Assembly (NCBI GenBank): GCA_014896355.1
Contig: JADBKO010000008.1
Coordinates: forward strand, 1 to 55,989
DNA length: 55,989 nt
DNA from: Bacillota bacterium
GTDB taxonomy: Bacteria > Bacillota > UBA5301 > Bu52
Direction: 5' to 3'
Each line of letters starts with the position of its first letter. Positions within the stretch are counted from its first letter, which is position 1. Shown in pieces: positions 34,987-41,954 of the stretch. A program made the position numbers and the translations under genes. Below the pieces are notes generated by a model, which was given only the letters and a program-made list of their open reading frames with translations, ran no database searches and had not been told where the DNA came from.

Positions 34987-35637
34987 GTGCGGGGAGTCTT
35001 TATCACCCTGGAAGGGATCGATGGGGCCGGCAAAAGCACACAGGCCCAGCTTCTCCGGGAAAAGTTGGTGGCCCGTGGTTGGCCTGCGCTTTTGACCCGG
35101 GAACCTGGAGGGACGCCGGCGGGCGAGGCCATCCGCCGGGTGCTGCTGGATCCCGGCCAGGCGCTGTGCGCCGCCGCGGAAGTGCTGCTGCTGGCGGCTT
35201 CCCGGGCGCAGCTGGTGCAGGAGGTGATCCGGCCGGCGCTGCGGCAGGGCCAGGTGGTGGTCTGCGAGCGTTTCGTGGATTCCAGCCTGGCGTACCAGGG
35301 CTTCGGGCTGGGCGTTCCTCTGCAGCAGGTGGAAGCCGTGAACCAAGTGGCCACCGGCGGGTTGGAGCCGGACCTGACCTTGTACCTGGACCTGCCTGTG
35401 GAGCAGGCCCGGCGGCGCCAGGCGCGCAGCCTGGACCGGATCGAGGGCCGGCAGAACGGGTATCATCAGCGGGTGCGCCAGGGGTTTCTGCGGTTGGCGG
35501 AGCAATATCCGCAGCGCATCCGGGTGCTGGACGGAGCTGCCCCCGCCGCGGATGTGGCGCAATCTGTCTGGGCGGCGGTGGAGCCGCTGCTTCAGCGGTG
35601 GCGGGAGAACTTGGCGCAGGGGGGCGGGCAGGCTTGA
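34987..35637 (+). CDS. tmk: Thymidylate kinase
   Basis: 216 aa from GTG with GGAGG 12 bases before. Converts dTMP to dTDP. P-loop is EGIDGAGKSTQ; the DR(Y/F) motif appears as ERFVDSSLAYQG (E for the usual D); LID and nucleotide-binding parts include LDLPVEQARRRQARSLDRIE. Length is standard. It overlaps yaaR by 4 bp. Confidence 0.93.
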   Translation: MRGVFITLEGIDGAGKSTQAQLLREKLVARGWPALLTREPGGTPAGEAIRRVLLDPGQALCAAAEVLLLAASRAQLVQEVIRPALRQGQVVVCERFVDSSLAYQGFGLGVPLQQVEAVNQVATGGLEPDLTLYLDLPVEQARRRQARSLDRIEGRQNGYHQRVRQGFLRLAEQYPQRIRVLDGAAPAADVAQSVWAAVEPLLQRWRENLAQGGGQA

Positions 35638-36104
35638 AGGTGGAAAATGACCCGGCCGTCCGGGAACGGGTGCAAAAGCAGGAGAAGGCCCGGGCCATCC
35701 GGCGCTTGGGGCGCGGCGGCATGTCCTTGCGTGCCGAATCCGCGTTTGCCGATGCGCTGCGGGCCATCCATTTGGAGGAGGACCACGCCGACATTGAGGA
35801 TCTCCTGAGCCGGCTGGACCAGCAGGCCCAGGTGTTGGCCCAGTCCCGCCAGCTACCGGACCTGGTGCGCTACCGCGACTTGGTGCAGCAGCTTTTGCAG
35901 CGGGTGGTGGAGGGCGGCTACGCAGTGTCCCGGCACCGGACCTTCGACCGCCGGGGCAGGCAGAGGCTGTTTGTCCTGGTCAACAAAGTAAACAGCTCCC
36001 TGGAGGAGCTTCTCCAGATGGTGATCTCCCGACAGGCCAGCCAGCTGGAGTTGCTGGCCAAGATGGGCCAAATCCGCGGGCTGCTGGTGGATCTGTACTC
36101 CTGA
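35634..36104 (+). CDS. yaaR: YaaR family protein (DUF327)
   Basis: 156 aa from TTG 35634, which overlaps the tmk stop (TTGA); GTG 35640 is an alternative. Helical, charged. Family blocks are IEDLLSRLDQQAQVLAQSRQLPDLVRYRDLVQQLL and YAVSRHRTFDRRGRQRLFVLVNKVNSSLEEL (each seen in pieces). Function is unknown. In Bacillus the gene lies between yaaQ and holB, as here between tmk and holB. Confidence 0.85.
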   Translation: MKVENDPAVRERVQKQEKARAIRRLGRGGMSLRAESAFADALRAIHLEEDHADIEDLLSRLDQQAQVLAQSRQLPDLVRYRDLVQQLLQRVVEGGYAVSRHRTFDRRGRQRLFVLVNKVNSSLEELLQMVISRQASQLELLAKMGQIRGLLVDLYS

Positions 36105-36206
36105 GGCCCGTTGATCCGTGGCCACCCAGGGGCTCGGAATGTGTGTCGGGGGAGCGATATCCACAGTCCGGAAACCGCGGTCCCGTGCCCCGTTGCCCGT
36201 CTTTTC

Positions 36207-36235
36207 TTGACCCCTGTTTCGTAAACATCTAGAAT
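36207..36235 (+). promoter_or_regulatory. Sigma-A promoter of holB, predicts a leaderless message
   Basis: TTGACC (36207-36212), a 17-bp spacer and TAGAAT (36230-36235). The ATG of holB lies at 36242, where transcription would start, so no ribosome-binding site fits between promoter and start codon. The rest of the 137-bp gap after yaaR contains nothing else I can recognise. Confidence 0.7.
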
Positions 36236-36241
36236 AGTACT

Positions 36242-37303
36242 ATGTACAGTTTCGAGCAACTGGCTGGCCAGGAGCGCAACATCCGTTTTCTGCGTGGCGC
36301 CATCCGTCAAGCCCGCTGGATCCATGCCTACCTTTTTCTCGGGCCCGAGGGCACCGGGAAAAAGACGCTGGCCCTGGCTTTCGCCAAGGCCCTGAACTGC
36401 CTGGACCAGCAGGCCTTTCAGGCGGGGCAGGCCTGCGGGATGTGCCGCTCCTGCCAGAAGATCGAGCATGGGAACCATCCGGACGTCCACCTGTTCCAGC
36501 CGCAGGGAACGGCCCTGCGTATCGACCAGGCCCGGGAGATCCGGCGCCTGGCGGAGCTGAAGCCGTACGAAGGCCGGTACAAGGTGTTCATTTTGGACCA
36601 GGCCGAGCGGCTCACGGCCGAAGCGGCCAACAGCCTGTTGAAGCTGTTGGAGGAGCCTCCCGACCGGTGCGCCTTCATTTTGCTGGCCAGCGACCTGGGC
36701 GCCATGCTGCCCACGGTGGTGTCCCGTTGCGTCACCGTGCGCACGCAGCCGGTGCCCACGGCGCAGATGGAGGCCATCCTGCAAGAACGGGCCCGGGCGG
36801 ATGGCCGCGAGCTGGACCCGGGAGACGTGCGGGTGGCGTGCGCCCTGGCCGAAGGTTCCGTGGGCAAGGCCCGCGATTTGGCCGAGGGGCGGCTGGCCGG
36901 TTTGCGGCAGGCGGCGTTGCAGTTCGTGCTGAATGTGGGGCGCTGGAGTGCCGCAGATTGCCTGGATTTCAGCGCCCATTGGGAGGACAAGCGCGAAGAG
37001 GCCGGCCTTCTGATCCAGCTCCTCCAGGGGATCTACCACGATCTGCTGTGGATCAAGCTGGCTTCCGGGCTGGCGCAGGGGTATCTTCTGCATCCGGACC
37101 AGGCACCGGCGTTGGCGGAGGCCGCCCGCACCCTGAGCCTGGACGCCATCCTGCAATCCCTGCAGCTGTGCCGCTGGGTGGAACGACAGTTGGACCGGAA
37201 TTTGAGCGTGCGACTGGCCTTGGACGTCCTTCTTCTGGACCTGCGGGAGTGCTTTGCCGGCAGGGATGTCCCGCTTGTGGCTACGGAGTATGAGGGCGGT
37301 TAG
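36242..37303 (+). CDS. holB: DNA polymerase III delta' subunit
   Basis: 353 aa clamp-loader subunit. Walker A region FLGPEGTGKKTLALAFAKAL, a zinc site with CGMCRSCQKIEHGNHPDVH, and LLKLLEEPPDRCAFILLASD followed by a sensor region VVSRCVTV. The Walker motif is of the altered type seen in many delta' proteins. There is no Shine-Dalgarno before ATG 36242; the promoter -10 is 6 bases upstream. Confidence 0.93.
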   Translation: MYSFEQLAGQERNIRFLRGAIRQARWIHAYLFLGPEGTGKKTLALAFAKALNCLDQQAFQAGQACGMCRSCQKIEHGNHPDVHLFQPQGTALRIDQAREIRRLAELKPYEGRYKVFILDQAERLTAEAANSLLKLLEEPPDRCAFILLASDLGAMLPTVVSRCVTVRTQPVPTAQMEAILQERARADGRELDPGDVRVACALAEGSVGKARDLAEGRLAGLRQAALQFVLNVGRWSAADCLDFSAHWEDKREEAGLLIQLLQGIYHDLLWIKLASGLAQGYLLHPDQAPALAEAARTLSLDAILQSLQLCRWVERQLDRNLSVRLALDVLLLDLRECFAGRDVPLVATEYEGG

Positions 37304-37350
37304 GAGGGCGACTTCCGGGCCGCGCCGTTGCGGCAGGAAGGAAGAAGAAT

Positions 37351-38787
37351 ATGTCTGTGCAAGTCGTGGGTGTGCGTTTCCGGGATTCCGGCAAGGTGTA
37401 TTATTTCGACCCTGCCGGGGTGCCGGCCCAGGCAGGAGATACTGTGGTGGTGGATACGGCCAAAGGGCAGGAATGCGGCGAGGTGGTGACAGGGCCCCAG
37501 GAAGTGGATGAATCGGAAGTGGTGGAGCCTTTGCGGAAGGTGATCCGCCTGGCCACGGAGCGCGATTTGGCGCTGCGCCGCCAGTACCAGGCGCAGGAAG
37601 CCCGGGCTCTACGCATTTGCCAGGAGCGGGTGGCAGCCCATAACCTGCCCATGAAGCTGGTGGGATCGGAGTACACGTTTGATGGCAGCCGCCTGACCTT
37701 CTTTTTTACCGCCGACGGGCGGGTGGATTTCCGGGAACTGGTGCGGGATCTGGCCAGCATCTTCCACACCCGCATCGAGCTACGCCAAATCGGCGTCCGG
37801 GATCAAGCCCGCATGGTGGGAGGCCTGGGGCCCTGCGGCCGGCCCCTGTGCTGCCGCACCTTCCTGGGCGATTTCGTGCCGGTATCCATTAAGATGGCCA
37901 AGGAGCAGAACTTATCCCTGAATCCCAGCAAGATCTCGGGTATGTGCGGCAGGCTCATGTGCTGTCTGATGTTTGAATGTGACAGCTACGGTTGCGCCAC
38001 CCGGGCTTGCCGTCAGGCCGCAGAGGAAGCTGCGGAAGCCGGCATATCCGCCGATGCCGGGGAGGAGGAGCGAATCGTGGCGGCTCCGGCAGCCCAGGAG
38101 GAGACAATGGCCCAGGAGGAGACAATACCGGAGAATGGCGCAGTCCATCCAGCCGTGGGGGAGCCGGAAGATTCCGGGGCTTCGGCCGTGGAGGCGCTCC
38201 AGAACAAGGTCAGGCGCAGCCGCCACCGCCGCCGTTCCCGTCTCCAGCGCCGCAGCGAGTTACAGGCCAACGTTGCTCCGCCGGCGCCTGCCCAAGGGGG
38301 GGCCGGGCAGGCCCGCCTTCCGGCGGAGGCCGGCGGTGGCCACGGGCAGAAAGGTCCGGCTCTGCGGGGGGACAGGCCCGGGGCCCAAAGAACCCGGGAG
38401 GAGGCGGCTCCGGCGCCCAGAGTGGCTGGCCGGCGCCGCCGCAGGAAGGGGTTGCCGGTTCCGGACAAAACGGGCGGAAACCCGGCGGTGCTGGAGGGCG
38501 CCGCGGGCCGGGTGGACGGGCCTGGGAGCGGGCCGGAGGTCGAGCGCCGTTGGCAGCGGGTGGTCCCTGCGCCGCAGGCTTCTTCCGCCCGCCCTGTGCC
38601 GGTGCGCAGGTTCTCACGGCAGAGACGGCGCTCTGCGGGCCCGCCGGAGCGCCTCGACGGGGCGGCGGGACGGCAGAATCGCGGCCGCAGCGGCCCTTCT
38701 CCGGAGACGGCGGGCGGCGGAGCAGCGCCCGTTGCAGCGCCCGTTGCGAAGCGGCAGTCGGATGAGGTGGGGCCGGTGGCGAAGTGA
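37351..38787 (+). CDS. ricT: RicT/YaaT (PSP1 domain) with long basic tail
   Basis: 478 aa; the family is about 270-300 aa. ATG 37351 follows GGAAGGAAGAAG. The PSP1 core (about 1-215) has KVYYFDPAG, VVDTAKGQECGEVV, IELRQIGVRDQARMVGGLGPCGRPLCC and GRLMCCLMFE; the clustered Cys match the [4Fe-4S] site of the RicAFT complex, which acts with RNase Y and in sporulation phosphorelay. From about 215 to the end the protein is Ala/Gly/Arg/Pro-rich with basic blocks (RRSRHRRRSRLQRRSE), likely disordered and RNA-binding. The stop overlaps rsmI by 4 bp. Confidence 0.88.
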   Translation: MSVQVVGVRFRDSGKVYYFDPAGVPAQAGDTVVVDTAKGQECGEVVTGPQEVDESEVVEPLRKVIRLATERDLALRRQYQAQEARALRICQERVAAHNLPMKLVGSEYTFDGSRLTFFFTADGRVDFRELVRDLASIFHTRIELRQIGVRDQARMVGGLGPCGRPLCCRTFLGDFVPVSIKMAKEQNLSLNPSKISGMCGRLMCCLMFECDSYGCATRACRQAAEEAAEAGISADAGEEERIVAAPAAQEETMAQEETIPENGAVHPAVGEPEDSGASAVEALQNKVRRSRHRRRSRLQRRSELQANVAPPAPAQGGAGQARLPAEAGGGHGQKGPALRGDRPGAQRTREEAAPAPRVAGRRRRRKGLPVPDKTGGNPAVLEGAAGRVDGPGSGPEVERRWQRVVPAPQASSARPVPVRRFSRQRRRSAGPPERLDGAAGRQNRGRSGPSPETAGGGAAPVAAPVAKRQSDEVGPVAK

Positions 38788-39791
38788 GAGGACGGCAGGC
38801 TCCCAAGAATGCCCCGGGTCAGGAGGAACCGCGGGGCGCGGACCATGGGCCGGAGGCTGCCGGCTCTACGCCCCCGCCGGCCACGGGGGTCCTCTATGTG
38901 TGCGCCACGCCCATCGGCAATCTGGAGGACCTGGCTCCCCGGGCCGTCCAGGCCCTGGCCGCGGCGGATGTGGTGGCCGCCGAGGATACGCGCCGCACCC
39001 GCCAGTTGCTCAGCCACCTGCAGCTGCACAAGCGCCTGGTGAGCTATAGGGAAGAGAACCGCGAGGTGGCGGGCCAGAAGATCCTGGCCCTGCTGCGGCA
39101 GGGGGCCACGGTGGCGCTGGCCAGCGATGCGGGAACGCCGGCGATCTCGGATCCCGGCGCTCAGCTGGTGCGGGCGGCCCTGGACGCCGGCGTGCGGGTG
39201 GTGCCCATCCCCGGCCCCAGCGCGGTTGTTACGGCGCTTTCTGCCAGTGGCTTTTCCGCCGGGAGCTTTCATTTCGCCGGTTTCCTGCCGCGGCAAAGGC
39301 GCCAGCGGGAACAGCGGCTGGCGGAGATCGCCGCCCTCTCCTGCCCGGTGGTGTTTTACGAGGCGCCCCACCGGTTGGTGGATACTCTGCAGGATCTGGT
39401 GGACGTCCTCGGGGACCGCACCGTGACCATCGCCCGGGAACTCACGAAGAAGTTTGAGGAAATCTGGCCTGCCACCCTGCAGCAGGCACTGCAGCGCTAC
39501 CGGCAGGAAGCGCCCCAGGGGGAGTTCGTCCTGGTGGTGGCGGGGGCTTCGTCCGCGCAGTCCAGTTTGCAGGAGCAGGCCGTCCGCGATCAGGCCGTCC
39601 GCGATCAGGCCATCCGCGACCTACAGCAGCGCCTGGCAGAGGGCGCAGACTGGCGCCTGGCCGTCAGGGAGCTGGCCCAGCGCCATCGGCTGCCGCGGCG
39701 GATCCTTTACCAGGCCGCTGTGGCCTGGCGTCACTCCCAACGAAAACCGAGCGCACCAGATTCACCTGATGCCCCGAGAGCGCCGCGGTAA
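38784..39791 (+). CDS. rsmI: 16S rRNA (cytidine-1402-2'-O)-methyltransferase
   Basis: 335 aa from GTG 38784 (GTGA overlap with ricT). The first 32 residues are a Pro/Gly-rich extension. The family core starts LYVCATPIGNLEDLAPRAV, with AAEDTRRTRQLL, ASDAGTPAISDPG, PIPGPSAV and YEAPHRL. It uses SAM to methylate C1402 of 16S rRNA. Residues 265-280 hold a VRDQA repeat (three 15-bp units), and the C-terminus contains a helix-turn-helix-like segment. The 3' end overlaps the convergent lipoprotein gene by 128 bp. Confidence 0.92.
   Translation: MRGRQAPKNAPGQEEPRGADHGPEAAGSTPPPATGVLYVCATPIGNLEDLAPRAVQALAAADVVAAEDTRRTRQLLSHLQLHKRLVSYREENREVAGQKILALLRQGATVALASDAGTPAISDPGAQLVRAALDAGVRVVPIPGPSAVVTALSASGFSAGSFHFAGFLPRQRRQREQRLAEIAALSCPVVFYEAPHRLVDTLQDLVDVLGDRTVTIARELTKKFEEIWPATLQQALQRYRQEAPQGEFVLVVAGASSAQSSLQEQAVRDQAVRDQAIRDLQQRLAEGADWRLAVRELAQRHRLPRRILYQAAVAWRHSQRKPSAPDSPDAPRAPR
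39576..39620 (+). repeat. 15-bp tandem repeat, three copies, inside rsmI
   Basis: caggccgtccgcgat at 39576-39590 and 39591-39605, then a copy with two changes at 39606-39620. It keeps the frame and encodes QAVRD/QAVRD/QAIRD in a linker between the methyltransferase core and the C-terminal helices. Slipped-strand change in copy number would alter linker length only. Confidence 0.85.
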
Positions 39792-40455
39792 ACTGCAGCC
39801 GGTCCCCCCTCAACAATGCCCTGCCGGCGGAACGGAGCAGCGCCGGGAGGATGGGGTCCAGCAGAAGAACGCCGCGGCCCTCCAACGTCTGCGGCACCCA
39901 GCAGTCCTCAGCCATCCTCCGGTAGCGGGCAGCCAGCAGCAGGTGGTCATCCGGCGAACCCGGCCTTTCAATGAGCGCCTGCACAATGAGCCAATTCCGC
40001 GGATCCACCCAGAGCCGCACGCTATAGTGCCCCGGATCACAGGGATCCGCCTGCACCGTCCAGGCCCTGGCGCCAGAAAGGGTGGTGCCCGTCCCCGCAG
40101 CCAGCCGGTAGGAGCCGGCCAGCAACTGCTCCGGATATGGCAGAAGCAGCCCGGAGTCCACCGGCTGCGGCCGGGCATCCCCCCACTGGATGGCCACGTG
40201 ATTCGGACGCTGGCTGTACAGCCGGAAATGCAAGGCCGGCAGGGCCTGCCCCCAGACCCGGGGAACGAACGTCACATCTGCGGCAAAGTTCTGCAGGCCG
40301 CGTTGATGCAGCAGTGCCTGCTCCAGGATGTAGCGGGCGGAAGGGGGGGAGGTCGGCTCAGGGGCGCCGGAAGCCAGGGCGGCGGGGGCATCCCCCTGAA
40401 AGAGACAGGCGGACAGAATCAGAGGCGCGAAGATCATTCCGGGCCACACAGGCAT
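39664..40455 (-). CDS. LolA-like lipoprotein
   Basis: 263 aa. ATG 40455 has GGGAGG 5 bases upstream. The N-terminus is a lipoprotein signal peptide with lipobox LSAC (Cys17). The mature part resembles the LolA/RseB-type open beta-barrel: alternation of strands such as ALPALHFRLYSQRPNHVAI, YSVRLWVDPRNWLIVQALI and RYRRMAEDCWVP. Lipoproteins of this fold in Firmicutes are of unknown role; one guess is binding of lipid or sorting of a partner. It overlaps rsmI tail-to-tail, so 43 codons are used on both strands. Confidence 0.65.
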   Translation of the reverse strand: MPVWPGMIFAPLILSACLFQGDAPAALASGAPEPTSPPSARYILEQALLHQRGLQNFAADVTFVPRVWGQALPALHFRLYSQRPNHVAIQWGDARPQPVDSGLLLPYPEQLLAGSYRLAAGTGTTLSGARAWTVQADPCDPGHYSVRLWVDPRNWLIVQALIERPGSPDDHLLLAARYRRMAEDCWVPQTLEGRGVLLLDPILPALLRSAGRALLRGDRLQFTAALSGHQVNLVRSVFVGSDARPQRPGKGSAAAADGAGPAP

Positions 40456-40637
40456 GGAAACCTCCCGGGCCGCCGTGGCCGCGGCTGAAAACCCGCCGGG
40501 ACGGCAGATGGCCGGGTCGCCGGGAGGCCCGGCTTCCGGGGAATCGCCGGCCGGACTCTCCCATACGGCCCACCGTTACCCAGCCTATTCGCGTTGACGG
40601 CTTTTGTTCCCTTTCGCTGCCATCCCAGGCCGGGGCA

Positions 40638-41318
40638 TCATTCTCCGGCTTCCACGGCCGCCAGCACGTGGGAAAGGAACGTGGCTTCCGGTACCGCCCC
40701 TTCCACTTCCTCTACTTCATTGATGACGGTCTTGGGCACCCCGTACACGCCGTATTTGTTCGAAAGCTCCGCAAATTCGTTGGCTTCAATCATGTCCGCC
40801 CGGATCTGAGGGCTCTCCATGGCCATCTGATGGGCCAGGCGCACCGCCCGTGGGCAGTACGGGCAGGTCGGGGTTACGAACACCTGGATATGCACGGGTC
40901 TGGTCAGGCCCTGTAACGCCTGGCGCGTCTGCTCGCTCAGGCGCGTCTTGCCGTGGGCCAGGTCCGTGATGTCCTCGATCAGGGTACCGAATTCATAACC
41001 GGACGGCAGCCCGTAGAACCGGATGCCGTAATCGGTGCCGTCTTCATCCAGGAGAACCAGAGCCGGCACCTTATCGATGCCATAGGTGGCGAACTCCGGA
41101 GCCTCCCGGTCCGTGTAAACGGTTTTTTCCAGCTTATCCGACAGGGAGCAAAGCTCTTCCACGATTTCTTCCACCACTTGGCAGTACTGGCACGGCTCCT
41201 TGCCGGGGATCAGCAGCTTGCTTTGCGGTTCGCTGAATACCAGGAGCTTGACCCGGCGGGGCAGTTCGTCCAGGGTTTTGCGCAGGTATTCGCGGTCCCG
41301 GTCACTGAGATACGCCAT
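40638..41318 (-). CDS. Protein disulfide oxidoreductase, two thioredoxin folds
   Basis: 226 aa of the PDO/glutaredoxin-like family common in thermophiles. The first fold has CQYC (43-46) with cis-Pro in KVPALVLL, the second has CPYC (152-155) with GVPKTVI. Both active sites are intact. There is no signal peptide, so it should act in the cytoplasm on protein thiols, probably with a thioredoxin reductase. GAGG lies 7 bases upstream of the ATG. A perfect consensus promoter and a CsoR/CstR-like palindrome lie about 150 bp upstream, pointing to control by sulfur species or metal. Confidence 0.88.
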   Translation of the reverse strand: MAYLSDRDREYLRKTLDELPRRVKLLVFSEPQSKLLIPGKEPCQYCQVVEEIVEELCSLSDKLEKTVYTDREAPEFATYGIDKVPALVLLDEDGTDYGIRFYGLPSGYEFGTLIEDITDLAHGKTRLSEQTRQALQGLTRPVHIQVFVTPTCPYCPRAVRLAHQMAMESPQIRADMIEANEFAELSNKYGVYGVPKTVINEVEEVEGAVPEATFLSHVLAAVEAGE

Positions 41319-41384
41319 TTTACCTCACATCCTTGCCTGACTTTCCTGAGGTCGATTCCGCCCTCAGCCGCCCTACATCCTGTG

Positions 41385-41450
41385 TTACAGAGGGTTTCCC
41401 ATCCGGACACAGGGCTTTGGCTTCTTGTTGAGGCGGTTCTTGGAAAACAT
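41385..41450 (-). CDS. Possible 21-codon leader peptide
   Basis: A short frame (MFSKNRLNKKPKPCVRMGNP..., stop 41385-41387) lies just downstream of the operator and 66 bases upstream of the PDO ATG. The frame is basic. No good ribosome site precedes it; the upstream bases are taken up by the palindrome (GGGTAT). It may be chance. Confidence 0.2.
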   Translation of the reverse strand: MFSKNRLNKKPKPCVRMGNPL

Positions 41451-41453
41451 CAT

Positions 41454-41469
41454 ATACCCTACCGGGTAT
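41454..41469. promoter_or_regulatory. CsoR/CstR-type operator palindrome
   Basis: ATACCC-TACC-GGGTAT, a perfect inverted repeat apart from its 4-base centre, placed at about +2 to +17 of the PDO transcript. TACCC-N4-GGGTA is the pattern I recall for CsoR/RcnR/CstR-family repressors that sense copper or persulfides. The repressor gene is not in the window. Confidence 0.55.
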
Positions 41470-41477
41470 CTGTCCTG

Positions 41478-41506
41478 ATTATACGAGGAGGGGTGGGTCC
41501 TGTCAA
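41478..41506 (-). promoter_or_regulatory. Perfect consensus sigma-A promoter of the PDO gene
   Basis: On the minus strand: TTGACA (41506-41501), a 17-bp spacer and TATAAT (41483-41478). All twelve positions and spacing match consensus. Start would be near 41471 and the leader about 152 nt. Such strength implies need for a repressor, which fits the adjacent palindrome. Confidence 0.85.
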
Positions 41507-41518
41507 GAGGGTCGGATA

Positions 41519-41547
41519 TTGACCCTGCTGCCACGGCGTGCTAGAAT
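41519..41547 (+). promoter_or_regulatory. Sigma-A promoter of the metG T-box transcript
   Basis: TTGACC (41519-41524), a 17-bp spacer and TAGAAT (41542-41547). Start near 41554, just before the T-box leader. Same hexamers and spacing as at holB. It is divergent from the PDO promoter, with 12 bp between -35 elements. Confidence 0.75.
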
Positions 41548-41553
41548 GGCAGC

Positions 41554-41924
41554 AGTTGCAGTCTGTGCTTGACAGTTGAATGTTTCTTGCCATCGGCAAC
41601 GAAGGGGAGGAGTAGGCCAAGCCGGCCTTCTGCCAGAGAGCCGGATCAGGTGAAAGCCGGTGTAGGCGGGCTTGGCGGAAGATGGCCCCGGAGCTGCTGG
41701 CTGAACAGCCTCACCCAAGCCCGGAGCGGTTTGTCCCGCAGCATGGGTGCAGGCTCAGTAGGCGAAGCCGGGATCCGTCAGGATCAAGGCGCCCGTTATC
41801 GCGCCAGGATATTTCCCGCCGCCGAGCGGGCGTATCCGCAGAGGCTGCCCAAAAACGGCGGCGAAACAAGGTGGTACCACGGCACTGTCCGTCCTTGGCC
41901 CGGAGAGCCAGGGACGGTTTTTTT
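41554..41924 (+). promoter_or_regulatory. T-box riboswitch, methionine type, controlling metG
   Basis: A 370-nt leader with the main T-box elements. Stem I begins near GGAGGAGTAGGCC (41606 on), has AGAGAGCC (41635-41642) and the distal GGTGAAAGCC loop (41649-41658). ATG at 41682-41684 in GAAGATGGCCCC is the likely specifier codon for methionine. The antiterminator bulge is GGTGGTACCACGG (41870-41882). The terminator is an 11-bp stem with a G-T or mismatch pair (41889-41917) followed by seven T. Uncharged tRNA-Met should promote read-through into metG. Confidence 0.88.
41889..41924 (+). terminator. T-box terminator hairpin
   Basis: CCGTCCTTGGC (41889-41899) pairs with GCCAGGGACGG (41907-41917), then TTTTTTT. 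It competes with the antiterminator, whose GGTGGTACC bulge lies just upstream. Confidence 0.85.
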
Positions 41925-41954
41925 ATCCCCTCCGAAAGGCAGGCTAAGAAGGTC

